Source of the DNA: an uncultured Desulfomonile sp. | GTDB lineage: Bacteria; Desulfobacterota; Desulfomonilia; Desulfomonilales; Desulfomonilaceae | Direction of reading: 5' to 3' | Assembly: GCA_937915285.1 (NCBI GenBank) | Contig: CALDNG010000235.1 | Coordinates: forward strand, 1-23,656 | Length of the DNA: 23,656 nucleotides | In this document: positions 1 through 7,398 of the stretch, piece by piece | Position numbering within the stretch: position 1 is the stretch's first letter | Layout of the letters: every line of letters begins with the position of its first letter | Notes under the pieces: generated by a model | The model's input: the letters and a program-made list of their open reading frames with translations, nothing else | What the model was told of the DNA's origin: nothing | Database searches by the model: none | Program-made: the position numbers and the translations under genes

Positions 1-242
1 TCGAACCCAAGGTTGAACCTAAGGTCGAAAAAGCGCCAACTCCTGAGGCGGCGCCCAAGATCGCGGCCGTTCCTAAACCTGCTCCCAAGCCGGTTGAGCC
101 GGCTGTTGCAGTCGCCCAGCCTTCAGCAGTCGCGGCTGAGTCTGATGAGCTTTCTGATGAGGACGTCGCCGACCTGAGGGAAATGCTGACAGCCTTCAGA
201 TCAGTTCGTGATTTCATAAACAGGCTGAGTTCCAGTTTCTAA
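1..242 (+). CDS. C-terminal end of an unrecognised Pro/Ala/Lys/Glu-rich protein (5' partial)
   Basis: An open frame enters from the left edge (first complete codon at 3) and stops with TAA at 240-242. The visible 79 residues start with a low-complexity stretch rich in Pro, Ala, Lys and Glu, including repeats of the type EPKVEPKVEK and PKPAPKPVEP. They end in a short, probably helical tail (DVADLREMLTAFRSVRDFIN). Such linkers occur in TonB-like, periplasm-spanning and polar scaffold proteins, but nothing here identifies a family, so no function is assigned. The frame is supported by its biased composition and by the strong terminator that starts about 20 bases after the stop. Confidence 0.6.
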   Translation, partial: EPKVEPKVEKAPTPEAAPKIAAVPKPAPKPVEPAVAVAQPSAVAAESDELSDEDVADLREMLTAFRSVRDFINRLSSSF

Positions 243-262
243 TCAGATTTTTACTCAAAAAC

Positions 263-298
263 AAAGCCCGATGTTCCACGTGAAACATCGGGCTTTTT
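263..298. terminator. Bidirectional rho-independent terminator between convergent genes
   Basis: A 13-bp stem (263-275 with 284-296, AAAGCCCGATGTT / AACATCGGGCTTT) is followed by a T run on the plus strand. On the minus strand the stem is followed by a T-rich stretch (GTTTTT). It lies between the plus-strand gene ending at 242 and secG ending at 323, so it can terminate both. The top of the stem is the parS-like palindrome listed separately. Confidence 0.9.
272..287. promoter_or_regulatory. parS centromere-like site (ParB/Spo0J binding)
   Basis: The 16 bases TGTTCCACGTGAAACA match the well-known Bacillus subtilis parS consensus TGTTNCACGTGAAACA at every fixed position. This motif is widely conserved among bacterial chromosomes and is bound by ParB, usually near oriC. 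The match is direct. Its use in this organism is inferred, because no parA or parB gene is in the window. Confidence 0.8.
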
Positions 299-322
299 GT
301 TTGCTTGCGGTATGTCAACGAA

Positions 323-703
323 TCATTTGCCGGCGGCGCCCGCAGGCTGCGGCGGCGCGGGCGCCGCAGGAGCGCTTCCGCCCGCCTGCGACCCTGTTTC
401 TACCGGTAGAGTCTGTTCAATCTTTACGGCAGGCTCGCTACTCATCAGGGACTGGTCCCTGAGGCTGATTCCCCGGTCAGCAAAATAACTCAAAACTATC
501 GAAGTAAACATGAAGATAACTGCTGCGCCTATGGTTATCTTGCTTAGAATGGTAGCCCCTCCAGTGCTTCCAAAAACCGTCTGGCTAGAACCACCGCCAA
601 AAGCCGCTCCAATGTCCGCGCCTTTTCCAGTCTGCAACAAAATAATCAGAATCAACGCTATGCAAACTACTACGTGCACCACCAAAATGAAAACCGTTAA
701 CAT
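323..703 (-). CDS. secG: Preprotein translocase subunit SecG
   Basis: This is the small membrane subunit of the SecYEG channel, which helps SecA-driven export across the inner membrane. The 126-residue protein begins with a hydrophobic helix (about 3-22, containing LILIILLQTGKG), then the conserved Gly-rich loop GAAFGGGSSQTVFGS, then a second helix (about 54-75, VIFMFTSIVLSYF). The tail after about 80 is low-complexity and ends in Ala/Pro-rich PAAPAPPQPAGAAGK, encoded by a very GC-rich stretch. I chose the ATG at 703 because SecG proteins start at the first helix and a GGAAGGGA ribosome site lies just upstream. The frame stays open to 793 but that part overlaps tpiA. It is the last gene of gap-pgk-tpiA-secG, 19 bases after tpiA. 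Confidence 0.93.
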   Translation of the reverse strand: MLTVFILVVHVVVCIALILIILLQTGKGADIGAAFGGGSSQTVFGSTGGATILSKITIGAAVIFMFTSIVLSYFADRGISLRDQSLMSSEPAVKIEQTLPVETGSQAGGSAPAAPAPPQPAGAAGK

Positions 704-722
704 ACTCGCATCCCTTCCTTGA

Positions 723-1487
723 TTATGAGGAGTGTTCGATAATACCGAGGAAATCATCCACCTTAAGTGAGGCGCCCCCGACAAGGCCACCATCTATGTC
801 CGGACAACCCATTAGCTCTCTGGTGTTATCGGGCTTGACACTTCCCCCATAGAGTATTCTTACTTTGGCTGCAAAATCAACCCCTCTGTGTTCAGCCAAC
901 TCTTTCCTGAGAAATTCATGAACCTCCTGGGCCTGAGCGGGAGTTGCCGTTTTTCCGGTTCCTATAGCCCATACAGGCTCATAGGCTATCACAAACCTGT
1001 CAGCGTTTTCCGGGAAGGCGTCCCCCATGCCCTCTACCAGTTGCCTTTTCACAACAGTGAAGGTCTCACCACTTTCTCTTTCTTCCAAAGTCTCACCCAG
1101 GCAGAAAATCGGTACCAGTTTATGCCTGATTGCAGCTTTTATCCTTTTGTTCACAGTTTGATCAGTCTCTCCGAAGAACTGACGACGTTCAGAATGCCCT
1201 ATTATGGCATGGGTAACTCCGATTTCATTCAGCATTGATCCGCTGATCTCACCGGTGAAGGCGCCTTTGTCCTCCCAGTGAATGTTCTGCGCGGATATCC
1301 CAACATGGCTACCCTGTGCGCATTTCACTGCCGCTTCCAACGAAGTAAACGGCGGAGCGACTATGACCTCGCATTTGCCTCCCAAGTCCCGTCCCCGTTT
1401 CTTCAGCTCTTCTATGAACGACACCGTCTCGGCGGCGTTCTTATGCATTTTCCAATTCCCCGCTATAATAATTCTACGCTGAGACAT
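723..1487 (-). CDS. tpiA: Triosephosphate isomerase
   Basis: This cytosolic glycolytic and gluconeogenic enzyme interconverts dihydroxyacetone phosphate and glyceraldehyde 3-phosphate. The 254-residue length is normal. All catalytic residues are visible: Asn11 and Lys13 in GNWKMHKN, His98 in IIGHSERR, and Glu170 in AYEPVWAIGTGKTA, which runs into flexible loop 6. The phosphate-binding ILYGGSVKPDN and GLVGGASL segments are also present. The ATG at 1487 has an AAGGA ribosome site about eight bases upstream. It sits between pgk (49-base gap) and secG (19-base gap) in the same transcript. Confidence 0.98.
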   Translation of the reverse strand: MSQRRIIIAGNWKMHKNAAETVSFIEELKKRGRDLGGKCEVIVAPPFTSLEAAVKCAQGSHVGISAQNIHWEDKGAFTGEISGSMLNEIGVTHAIIGHSERRQFFGETDQTVNKRIKAAIRHKLVPIFCLGETLEERESGETFTVVKRQLVEGMGDAFPENADRFVIAYEPVWAIGTGKTATPAQAQEVHEFLRKELAEHRGVDFAAKVRILYGGSVKPDNTRELMGCPDIDGGLVGGASLKVDDFLGIIEHSS

Positions 1488-1536
1488 TTTAACATCCTTT
1501 CATTTGAACTGCGCCTATTCCCTGAGCCGGGCCTTA

Positions 1537-2721
1537 TCAAACCTCGAGAGCGGATACTCCTGGCAATGTCTTGCCCTCCATGAACTCCATGAAAGCCCCT
1601 CCGCCTGTCGATATGTATGAAATCCTATCACTTATCCCTGCCTGCATAACTGCTCTAACCGAGTCTCCACCGCCAACGACAGAGAAGGCCTTGGAATTGG
1701 CCACCGCCTTGGCTATTGCCATCGTCCCTTTTTTGAAAGCCTCACTCTCGAATACTCCCATAGGCCCATTCCAGACAATCGTGCCAGCTTTCTGAATTTC
1801 TGTCTCGAATTCATTGACCGTGCGAGGCCCAATATCCAGAGCCATCTGATCAGCCGGAACTTCCTTCACATCCACTAATTTGGGGCTGGATTCGTCCTCA
1901 AGGCTTGAAGAGGTCACCACATCAACCGGCAGCAAAACCCTGGCGCCTTTGCGACTGGCAGCGTCCATGATATCTTTTGCAGTCTGAACCATATCCGTTT
2001 CAACCCTCGACGCCCCCATGCCGACTCCCTGGGACACCAGGAAGGTATTGGCCATACCCCCACCTATCAGGATAACATCCATCCTGTTAACTATATTGTT
2101 CAGTACTTCAATCTTGTCAGAAACCTTGGCTCCCCCGAAGATCGCAAGGACCGGACTGACTGGATTGGACAAGGCCTTTTCCAGATTGTCCAGTTCCTCC
2201 TTCATTAGCAAGCCTGCGCCCTTTTCTGTGACAAGTTCAGGGACGCCGACTGTCGAGCAATGGGCCCTATGCGCCGTCCCAAAAGCGTCATTTACGTAAA
2301 CATCCGCCAGCGACGCCAGTTTTGCAGAAAAACCCGGATCATTTTTCGTTTCCTCAGCATGAAACCGCAGATTTTCCAGGAACAGGACATCACCGTCCTT
2401 CATTGCGCCCACGGCCTGTTCTACCTCTGGACCGATGCAATCATCTACAAACGTAACCTTTTTGCCAAGCAGTTCTTCCAGTTTGCTGGCAACCGGCCGC
2501 AAACTCATTTCGGGCTTTCGCTCACCTTTTGGCCGTCCGAGGTGGGACGCTAAAATACACCTGGCCCCTTGCGAAATTGCATATTCCAGAGTCGGCAAAG
2601 CTCTTGTGATTCTGGTGGCGTCTTTCACAATTCCAGCGCTGTCCAAAGGAACATTGAAGTCAAAACGGAAAAATACTCTCTTGCCCTTTATATCCAAATC
2701 CTTGATGCTTTTTACAGGCAT
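1537..2721 (-). CDS. pgk: Phosphoglycerate kinase
   Basis: The enzyme transfers phosphate between 1,3-bisphosphoglycerate and ADP, making ATP in lower glycolysis and running in reverse in gluconeogenesis. The 394-residue protein has the usual two Rossmann-like lobes. The N-terminal lobe holds RFDFNVP (19-25; most homologues have RVDFNVP), SHLGRPKG and ENLRFHAEE. The interdomain and nucleotide lobe holds FGGAKVSDKI, LIGGGMANTF, WNGPMGVFE, GGGDSVRA and STGGGAFMEFMEGKTLPGV. A GGAGG ribosome site precedes the ATG at 2721. It follows gap by 118 bases, with a strong hairpin in that gap, and precedes tpiA. Confidence 0.98.
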   Translation of the reverse strand: MPVKSIKDLDIKGKRVFFRFDFNVPLDSAGIVKDATRITRALPTLEYAISQGARCILASHLGRPKGERKPEMSLRPVASKLEELLGKKVTFVDDCIGPEVEQAVGAMKDGDVLFLENLRFHAEETKNDPGFSAKLASLADVYVNDAFGTAHRAHCSTVGVPELVTEKGAGLLMKEELDNLEKALSNPVSPVLAIFGGAKVSDKIEVLNNIVNRMDVILIGGGMANTFLVSQGVGMGASRVETDMVQTAKDIMDAASRKGARVLLPVDVVTSSSLEDESSPKLVDVKEVPADQMALDIGPRTVNEFETEIQKAGTIVWNGPMGVFESEAFKKGTMAIAKAVANSKAFSVVGGGDSVRAVMQAGISDRISYISTGGGAFMEFMEGKTLPGVSALEV

Positions 2722-2761
2722 AATTTGTTGCCTCCAGATTCGTTATAAGCCCCAGTGAAAA

Positions 2762-2805
2762 CCGGTCTATGTTCACCACAATTCCCAAGATGAACAACAG
2801 ACCGG
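2762..2805 (-). terminator. Intercistronic hairpin between gap and pgk (partial terminator or processing site)
   Basis: On the minus strand CCGGTCT (complement of 2799-2805) pairs with AGACCGG (complement of 2762-2768). Inside that, TGTTCA (complement of 2791-2796) pairs with TGAACA (complement of 2770-2775). Only four T residues follow, so termination is probably incomplete. It could reduce pgk transcription relative to gap, or protect the 3' end of a processed gap mRNA. Confidence 0.55.
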
Positions 2806-2839
2806 CTCCAGGAAAGACTTTTAGTAATTCTAAAGCTTT

Positions 2840-3847
2840 TTACAGTTTTGCTCCGACATACGCTGCGAGGTCAACCATCCTTGTGGAGTAACCCGTCTCA
2901 TTATCATACCATGAGAGCACTTTAACCATGTTTTCGCCAACCATCATGGTCGATTCCGCGTCAAACAGCGACGAATAGCTGCTATTGATGAAATCCGAGC
3001 TGACCAGCGGTTCGTCGATATATGCAAGTATGCCTTTCATCCTGCCTTCAGAAGCCTTTTTCATGGCTGCGTTTACCGACTCTACCGTGGCCGGTTTCTT
3101 CAAAACCGCAGTCAAATCGACGATAGAGACATTTGGTGTTGGAACCCTGATAGACAGACCGTCGAGTTTTCCTTTCAGATCGGGAATCACCAGCCCGATA
3201 GCGACTGCTGCTCCAGTGGTGCTGGGTATCATGTTGATCGCCGCGGCTCTGGATCTGCGGAAATCCTTGTGAACCGTATCAAGGAGACTCTGGTCCATTG
3301 TATATGAATGGATTGTGTTCATCATCCCCTTTTCAATTCCATACTCGTCGTGAAGCACTTTCACCAGCGGAGCCAAACAGTTCGTGGTGCATGACGCGTT
3401 AGAAAAGACATCATGTTTGGCCGGATCATAGGAGTCTTCGTTGACACCCATGACGAATGTTCCGTCGATACCCTTACCAGGAGCTGAGATGATGACCTTT
3501 TTGGCTCCAGCCTGCATATGCTTGCCGGCCTTGTCCTTATCCCTGAAGATACCGGTGCACTCCATGACTACGTCAATCTTCAGATCCGCCCAAGGTAGGT
3601 TGAGCAAATCATCCGTAATTTTGAGTGCGTGGATTTCTTTTCCATCCACTACGAGCTTCGTATCAGTGTATGTCACTGTTCCTGGATACGGCCCATGAAC
3701 TGAATCACGTTTAAACAAAAACGCCATCAATTTCGGATCCATTCTATCATTGACTGCTACCACTTCCACCTTGGGGTTCGCCAAGGCGCAGCGCATTACC
3801 TGACGGCCAATACGACCGAAACCATTAATTGCTATTTTTACTGTCAT
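2840..3847 (-). CDS. gap: Glyceraldehyde-3-phosphate dehydrogenase, type I
   Basis: The enzyme oxidises and phosphorylates glyceraldehyde 3-phosphate to 1,3-bisphosphoglycerate with NAD(P). The 335-residue protein starts with the dinucleotide-binding NGFGRIGR (8-15). The catalytic Cys153 is in SNASCTTNC and the general base His180 is in NTIHSYTMDQ, where many homologues read TTVHAYTNDQ. The C-terminal WYDNETGYS is also present. The segment after the second strand reads NDRMDP where NDLTDP is common, which may bear on cofactor choice. I chose the ATG at 3847 because a GGAGG ribosome site sits just upstream. The frame stays open to 3877, but that extension lies within the expected 5' leader. 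First gene of gap-pgk-tpiA-secG. Confidence 0.97.
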   Translation of the reverse strand: MTVKIAINGFGRIGRQVMRCALANPKVEVVAVNDRMDPKLMAFLFKRDSVHGPYPGTVTYTDTKLVVDGKEIHALKITDDLLNLPWADLKIDVVMECTGIFRDKDKAGKHMQAGAKKVIISAPGKGIDGTFVMGVNEDSYDPAKHDVFSNASCTTNCLAPLVKVLHDEYGIEKGMMNTIHSYTMDQSLLDTVHKDFRRSRAAAINMIPSTTGAAVAIGLVIPDLKGKLDGLSIRVPTPNVSIVDLTAVLKKPATVESVNAAMKKASEGRMKGILAYIDEPLVSSDFINSSYSSLFDAESTMMVGENMVKVLSWYDNETGYSTRMVDLAAYVGAKL

Positions 3848-3880
3848 TGGAGACCTCCGTGTCAAATTAAGCGCCACAAA

Positions 3881-3909
3881 ATTCTATTTTATTTTAGACA
3901 TACAGTCAA
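3881..3909 (-). promoter_or_regulatory. Sigma-70-type promoter of the gap-pgk-tpiA-secG operon
   Basis: Reading the minus strand: TTGACT (3904-3909), a 17-base spacer, then TAGAAT (3881-3886). Each box matches the consensus at five of six positions. The predicted start near 3874 gives a leader of about 27 bases that contains the gap ribosome site. Confidence 0.75.
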
Positions 3910-3928
3910 TTGTTAATAATTTCTTTCC

Positions 3929-3957
3929 TTGAGTTTTTACCTGTTTTCAGGTATATC
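3929..3957 (+). promoter_or_regulatory. Possible promoter for the secreted protein at 4079, with a structured leader
   Basis: TTGAGT (3929-3934), a 17-base spacer and TATATC (3952-3957) resemble a sigma-70 promoter. The leader to 4079 would be about 115 bases. It contains an inverted repeat CGGTCC (3985-3990) / GGACCG (4005-4010) with further pairing in the loop. This is a weak call resting on box similarity. Confidence 0.35.
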
Positions 3958-4078
3958 TAATGATCAGGGGAACGTTTACCTGCGCGGTCCAGCGACCGTT
4001 AACCGGACCGAACCCCTTGTATCCACTGCGGCTATAGGCCAGACTCCACGTTCATTTTGAGTCGTTGAGTGTGCGGCT

Positions 4079-4501
4079 ATGATAATTTTTAAGCGTTTTC
4101 TAATTATTTCATTTCTGTTTACATGCCTAATCGCCGGTCTGGATTTGGGACTGGTCAGGGCTCAAGACTCGCCCAGCAATCCTTGGAAAATAACCAGTGT
4201 AAAAATCTGCAAGTCTTCAGGCGGTACTATATATCCCACAATTGAGGCCCTTGGCGTGTATCCAGTCTACACATTCTTCATACCTCGGCCGGTCTGGACA
4301 GTTAATGGGGTAGTGGTCGAGGCTTCCCCGGTTTACCATGGCGGGCGTCTAACTGCCTTTCAGTTGGTAAACGGAGGTCCCAATCTAAAGAACGGCGTCA
4401 AGAACATCGTCAAATTCGCTTTGCCAGATCACAATGGCTCAAGAGTGTTCGTGTTCGACCCTTCCAGATTTGGTCCCGGTGAGTGCTACGAATTTTTCTA
4501 G
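4079..4501 (+). CDS. Small secreted protein of unknown function, possibly an Ig-like beta-sandwich
   Basis: I do not recognise the family. The 140-residue protein starts with a signal peptide: basic FKR, a hydrophobic core to about residue 24, and a likely cleavage after VRA (28). The mature part is about 112 residues. It is rich in alternating hydrophobic residues and has WTVNGVVVEA, a pattern common in bacterial Ig-like and beta-sandwich domains. The only two cysteines in the mature part are Cys44 near its start and Cys136 five residues from its end, which suggests a disulfide joining the two ends. The ribosome site before the ATG at 4079 is weak. It is divergent from gap and convergent with the cysteine synthase gene, 27 bases away, so it is probably transcribed alone. 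Confidence 0.7.
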   Translation: MIIFKRFLIISFLFTCLIAGLDLGLVRAQDSPSNPWKITSVKICKSSGGTIYPTIEALGVYPVYTFFIPRPVWTVNGVVVEASPVYHGGRLTAFQLVNGGPNLKNGVKNIVKFALPDHNGSRVFVFDPSRFGPGECYEFF

Positions 4502-4528
4502 TCATTTTCTTTCGTTTTCAGGAGAGAA

Positions 4529-5437
4529 TTAAGGCGGACATTTAGCGCAGATTGATTTGAAGAGGGTGGTGCTGAGATACCTGTCCCCCCGATCCGGAAG
4601 AATGCAAACTACCGTTCCACTATCCAGACTCCGTGACGCCTGTACGGCCCCGTAAACCGCAGCGCCCGAACTCATTCCCACAAATATACCCTGAGTCAGC
4701 GCCAACCATCTCGTGGTGTCATAAGCCTGATCATCATTGACAAAAATAATCTCATCAATTCTCGAGCGATCATAAATCCTGGGGACTATGGCCTCCGTCA
4801 TGTTTTTGAGTCCCTGGATCGCATGCCCTTCGACCGGCTCAATCCCAACAATGATAATATCGGGATTGTATTCTTTCAGCCTCCTGGAGATGCCCATCAA
4901 GGTGCCGGTCGTCCCCATGCCGGCAACAAAAATGTCGATGTCCCCTCCAGTCTGTTCCAGAATCTCGACTGCGGTCGTCATATAGTGTGTTTCCCAGTTA
5001 TATCTGTTCTCAAACTGGTTAGGCATGAAATACTTGTCCGGATCGGATTCGAATATCTCGTGAGCCCTCCTTATGGCCCCATCTGTGGAAGCGCAGGATT
5101 CTGTTATCTCGAGTTCGGCTCCAAAAGCCCTTAGAGTGTTACGCCTTTCCTGGCTAACGCACCCCGGCAATGTCAGCAGGCAGCGATACCCCTTACAGGC
5201 GGCCACCATAGAAAGTCCTATGCCTGTATTGCCCGATGTTGGCTCAAGAATGACCTGATCCTTTCTGATCGACCGCTGTTCCTCGGCCTTCCGGATCATG
5301 TAGGCCGCTATGCGGTCTTTTATTGAGCCACCCGGATTGTTGCCCTCAAGTTTTCCGAGTATCCTGACCCGAGGATTGCAGTTAGGGTTTTCAATCTCAA
5401 CAAGGGGGGTATTTCCTATCAAGTCTAATATGCCCAT
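4529..5437 (-). CDS. cysM: Cysteine synthase, CysM (O-acetylserine sulfhydrylase B) type
   Basis: This fold-type II PLP enzyme makes L-cysteine from O-acetylserine, or a related activated serine, and a sulfur donor. The PLP lysine lies in EGNNPGGSIKDR, and PSGNTG-type PTSGNTGIGL binds the substrate carboxylate. GMGTTGTLMG cradles the PLP phosphate, and GMSSGAAV and the CysM-like ending RGDRYLSTTLF are present. EGNNP and RGDRYLST favour CysM over CysK. The 302-residue length is normal. The protein ends in an unusual CAKCPP tail with a CxxC pair. The start is ATG 5437 or the GTG just before it (5440); the ribosome site is weak. It stands alone on the minus strand. Confidence 0.9.
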   Translation of the reverse strand: MGILDLIGNTPLVEIENPNCNPRVRILGKLEGNNPGGSIKDRIAAYMIRKAEEQRSIRKDQVILEPTSGNTGIGLSMVAACKGYRCLLTLPGCVSQERRNTLRAFGAELEITESCASTDGAIRRAHEIFESDPDKYFMPNQFENRYNWETHYMTTAVEILEQTGGDIDIFVAGMGTTGTLMGISRRLKEYNPDIIIVGIEPVEGHAIQGLKNMTEAIVPRIYDRSRIDEIIFVNDDQAYDTTRWLALTQGIFVGMSSGAAVYGAVQASRSLDSGTVVCILPDRGDRYLSTTLFKSICAKCPP

Positions 5438-5642
5438 CACACTTACTCACTGAGTTTGGCTTTACGAATTCTCATGCTAAGAGAATCCGGATTAGTGTCA
5501 GCGATTTGATCGTTCCTGCAACCGAATTACACCAGAATCAAAGCCGTTTTATGCTGTTGCCGACGAATCTGAACAACTTTTCTAGCATGTCTGATTACAG
5601 TAAAGCAACAGTTTTACGATGGGGTATACCCGAGTTTTAAAC

Positions 5643-5672
5643 TTGATTGTTTAACCCTCGTTGTTATATAAT
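5643..5672 (+). promoter_or_regulatory. Promoter of the secreted Cys/His/Asp protein
   Basis: TTGATT (5643-5648), an 18-base spacer and a perfect TATAAT (5667-5672). The expected start near 5679 leaves a leader of about 29 bases with CCGGAG before the ATG at 5708. Confidence 0.65.
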
Positions 5673-5707
5673 CGGGTCATACCTATTTATTTCCGGAGCC
5701 GTTGTTT

Positions 5708-6421
5708 ATGAGAAGCTTTTGGAGCAAGAGCCTGTGTAGAGTAGCGCTTGTTTCGGCTATTCTGGGTTTTTTTCTTTATTTCCCGGTTTCACAGACTGCC
5801 TATGCCTCTTTCAACATAAAAGAGGACGGTTTTTCCATATCTAATGCTCCTGGTTACTGTTTTGCCATGGCGGCTTTCTCAAAATGGTATTACTTGAATC
5901 GTCATCCCGAAGCGCCTCTAAGGAAAACTCTGAACAAACAGATTCAAACAAGGATAGCAAAAGAGCTTCAGGAATTCTACAGCAAGAACCTCATCAAGAT
6001 TCAGGCGGAATACTGCAACAGATACCATGGAAATCAGTCTTCGTCGTTCAGAAGGTTTGTTGTGGGATTGACTGCGGGAGAGCCCAGGATTGTTCTTCTA
6101 ATGAACAAAAGTTCAACCGGCGCTGTATTACACGCGGTCCTTGCCTACGCCTGGATACCCGAAAGAAACGTCCTCAAAATTTATGATCCCAATTACATAC
6201 AGGAGGAACGCTACCTCGATTTGGAAAAAAATTCATACACCTCCCTGGATATAACATACCATGCGATATGTTTCCCCGAGGCGTTGGAATATCACCCCGG
6301 TTTGATCACCAAGATGGAGTATCTATACGCGTATCACGCCGGACCACGTCGAGCTGCGGCCGGCCCAGTGGCCGAGCCTGAATATCGTAGGGCTTCCGCG
6401 CCAATCCTTATCAACGATTGA
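5708..6421 (+). CDS. Secreted protein with a papain-like Cys/His/Asp pattern (putative cysteine peptidase or relative)
   Basis: No family is recognised with certainty. The 237-residue protein has a signal peptide (basic start, hydrophobic core about 12-28, cleavage near AYA, residue 33). The mature part opens with NAPGYCFAMAAFSKWYYL, where Cys51 sits at the start of a helix as in papain-fold enzymes. About 90 residues later comes LHAVLAYAW (His142), followed by LKIYDPN (Asp160 and Asn162). The order Cys, His, Asp with DPN is typical of papain, C39 and transglutaminase-like folds. I see no upstream oxyanion Gln. The middle section (70-105) looks helical. The ATG at 5708 is preferred to the TTG at 5702 by spacing to CCGGAG. 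The Ala/Pro/Arg-rich tail is probably disordered. It converges with the beta-barrel gene, five bases apart. Confidence 0.6.
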   Translation: MRSFWSKSLCRVALVSAILGFFLYFPVSQTAYASFNIKEDGFSISNAPGYCFAMAAFSKWYYLNRHPEAPLRKTLNKQIQTRIAKELQEFYSKNLIKIQAEYCNRYHGNQSSSFRRFVVGLTAGEPRIVLLMNKSSTGAVLHAVLAYAWIPERNVLKIYDPNYIQEERYLDLEKNSYTSLDITYHAICFPEALEYHPGLITKMEYLYAYHAGPRRAAAGPVAEPEYRRASAPILIND

Positions 6422-6426
6422 GATTC

Positions 6427-7251
6427 CTAAAAACCAAAGGCTATTCCCGCCGACATCCCCGTGAGACTGAACAGCCACTCGTTGTTAAGATCCTGGTTGT
6501 CCTCAACGCTTTGAGTTATTCGGTTCGATATGTTTAGACTAATATTGATGTCCGGATAAATTTCCCAACTCGCCGACGCCTTGGACATACTGACAAAGCC
6601 CCTGGTGATAAGGCTCATTGCCTCCATCTGCCATTTGAAATCCAGACCGTACGGCGCCAGAAACCTTATTTCCAGACCGAGTGTTGGGTAGGTTACATCG
6701 AGTCTCCGAGAATTGGACACGAATTCCCCATCATCCGTGGTGTTATTCAGTGTGGCGCCAAAGCGCACGTGAGTTAAGCCCAGTCCAGGAGAAATTCTCA
6801 CCGACCCTTCCTCATAGGCCCTATAGCAATAAAAGAACCTGAACCAGTTGAAATCGATTTTGGAATCTATGAGCGAGCCCTCAAGGTAAAGCCTGTTGTG
6901 GAAGAGAAAATCTCGGGTAATTCTACTCAGTCCCGACGGCATGAACATGCTGTAATCAATATTGAAAGAATGATCGTCGAGAATGGTCCCTTCAAGAGTC
7001 AATGTCACCGCCTCAGTCTGAGTAATACCAAGGTCTGAATATGCGTTGACCTTTGAACCCGACCCTGGCCGCCCCCCGGCAGGAACCAGGAATTCCCCTG
7101 ATACCAAATAGTATCCCCAATCAATACCGGTGAAAAAACGAGCCCCGCTAAAAAGTCGGAAGGATTCCTGCGCCACAGATTCACCCAGGCTGAAAACCAT
7201 GACGACTGCTGTCAGGAAAAAAGCTCTTACACATTGTTCGAAACGAGACAT
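6427..7251 (-). CDS. Putative outer-membrane beta-barrel protein
   Basis: The family is not recognised. The 274-residue product has a signal peptide (hydrophobic AFFLTAVVMVFSL, cleavage near SVAQ). The rest alternates polar and hydrophobic residues and is rich in aromatics, as in transmembrane beta strands. It ends in phenylalanine (SAGIAFGF), the classic C-terminal signal for outer-membrane assembly by BamA. Segments such as VRFGATLNNT, LGLEIRFLAPYGLDFKWQM and INISLNISNRITQS look like strand-turn-strand units, roughly 10-12 strands in all. I chose the ATG at 7251 because AGAGGT lies upstream and the promoter at 7293-7321 places the transcript start near the GTG at 7287, which excludes that longer start. 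Confidence 0.7.
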   Translation of the reverse strand: MSRFEQCVRAFFLTAVVMVFSLGESVAQESFRLFSGARFFTGIDWGYYLVSGEFLVPAGGRPGSGSKVNAYSDLGITQTEAVTLTLEGTILDDHSFNIDYSMFMPSGLSRITRDFLFHNRLYLEGSLIDSKIDFNWFRFFYCYRAYEEGSVRISPGLGLTHVRFGATLNNTTDDGEFVSNSRRLDVTYPTLGLEIRFLAPYGLDFKWQMEAMSLITRGFVSMSKASASWEIYPDINISLNISNRITQSVEDNQDLNNEWLFSLTGMSAGIAFGF

Positions 7252-7292
7252 CGCCACTGTTACCTCTCGGATAAATCGCAGCGTCACCCCGC

Positions 7293-7321
7293 GTTATATA
7301 CTTATAATCAGACTGTCTCAA
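7293..7321 (-). promoter_or_regulatory. Promoter of the beta-barrel gene
   Basis: Reading the minus strand: TTGAGA (7316-7321), a 17-base spacer, then TATAAC (7293-7298). The expected transcript start near 7286 gives a leader of about 35 bases to the ATG at 7251. Confidence 0.6.
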
Positions 7322-7366
7322 CAAATATTTCCCTGGCCGGCATTTTGACCACTTACTCCCAGAACG

Positions 7367-7398
7367 AAAAAAAAGCCGGATGGCGCAAAACCACCGGC
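7367..7398 (-). terminator. Rho-independent terminator on the minus strand
   Basis: Minus-strand GCCGG-TGG pairs with CCA-(T bulge)-CCGGC around a seven-base loop, followed by eight T residues (complement of 7367-7374). The nearest upstream minus-strand gene ends about 180 bases earlier (7580), so it ends either a long 3' untranslated region or a separate small RNA. Confidence 0.8.

Noticed and set aside
704..793. Upstream extension of secG
   Set aside because: It would overlap the end of tpiA by about 70 bases. SecG proteins begin at the first membrane helix, and the ribosome site is before 703.
888..1238. A 116-codon plus-strand frame within tpiA
   Set aside because: It is a shadow of tpiA, which is intact and fully conserved on the other strand.
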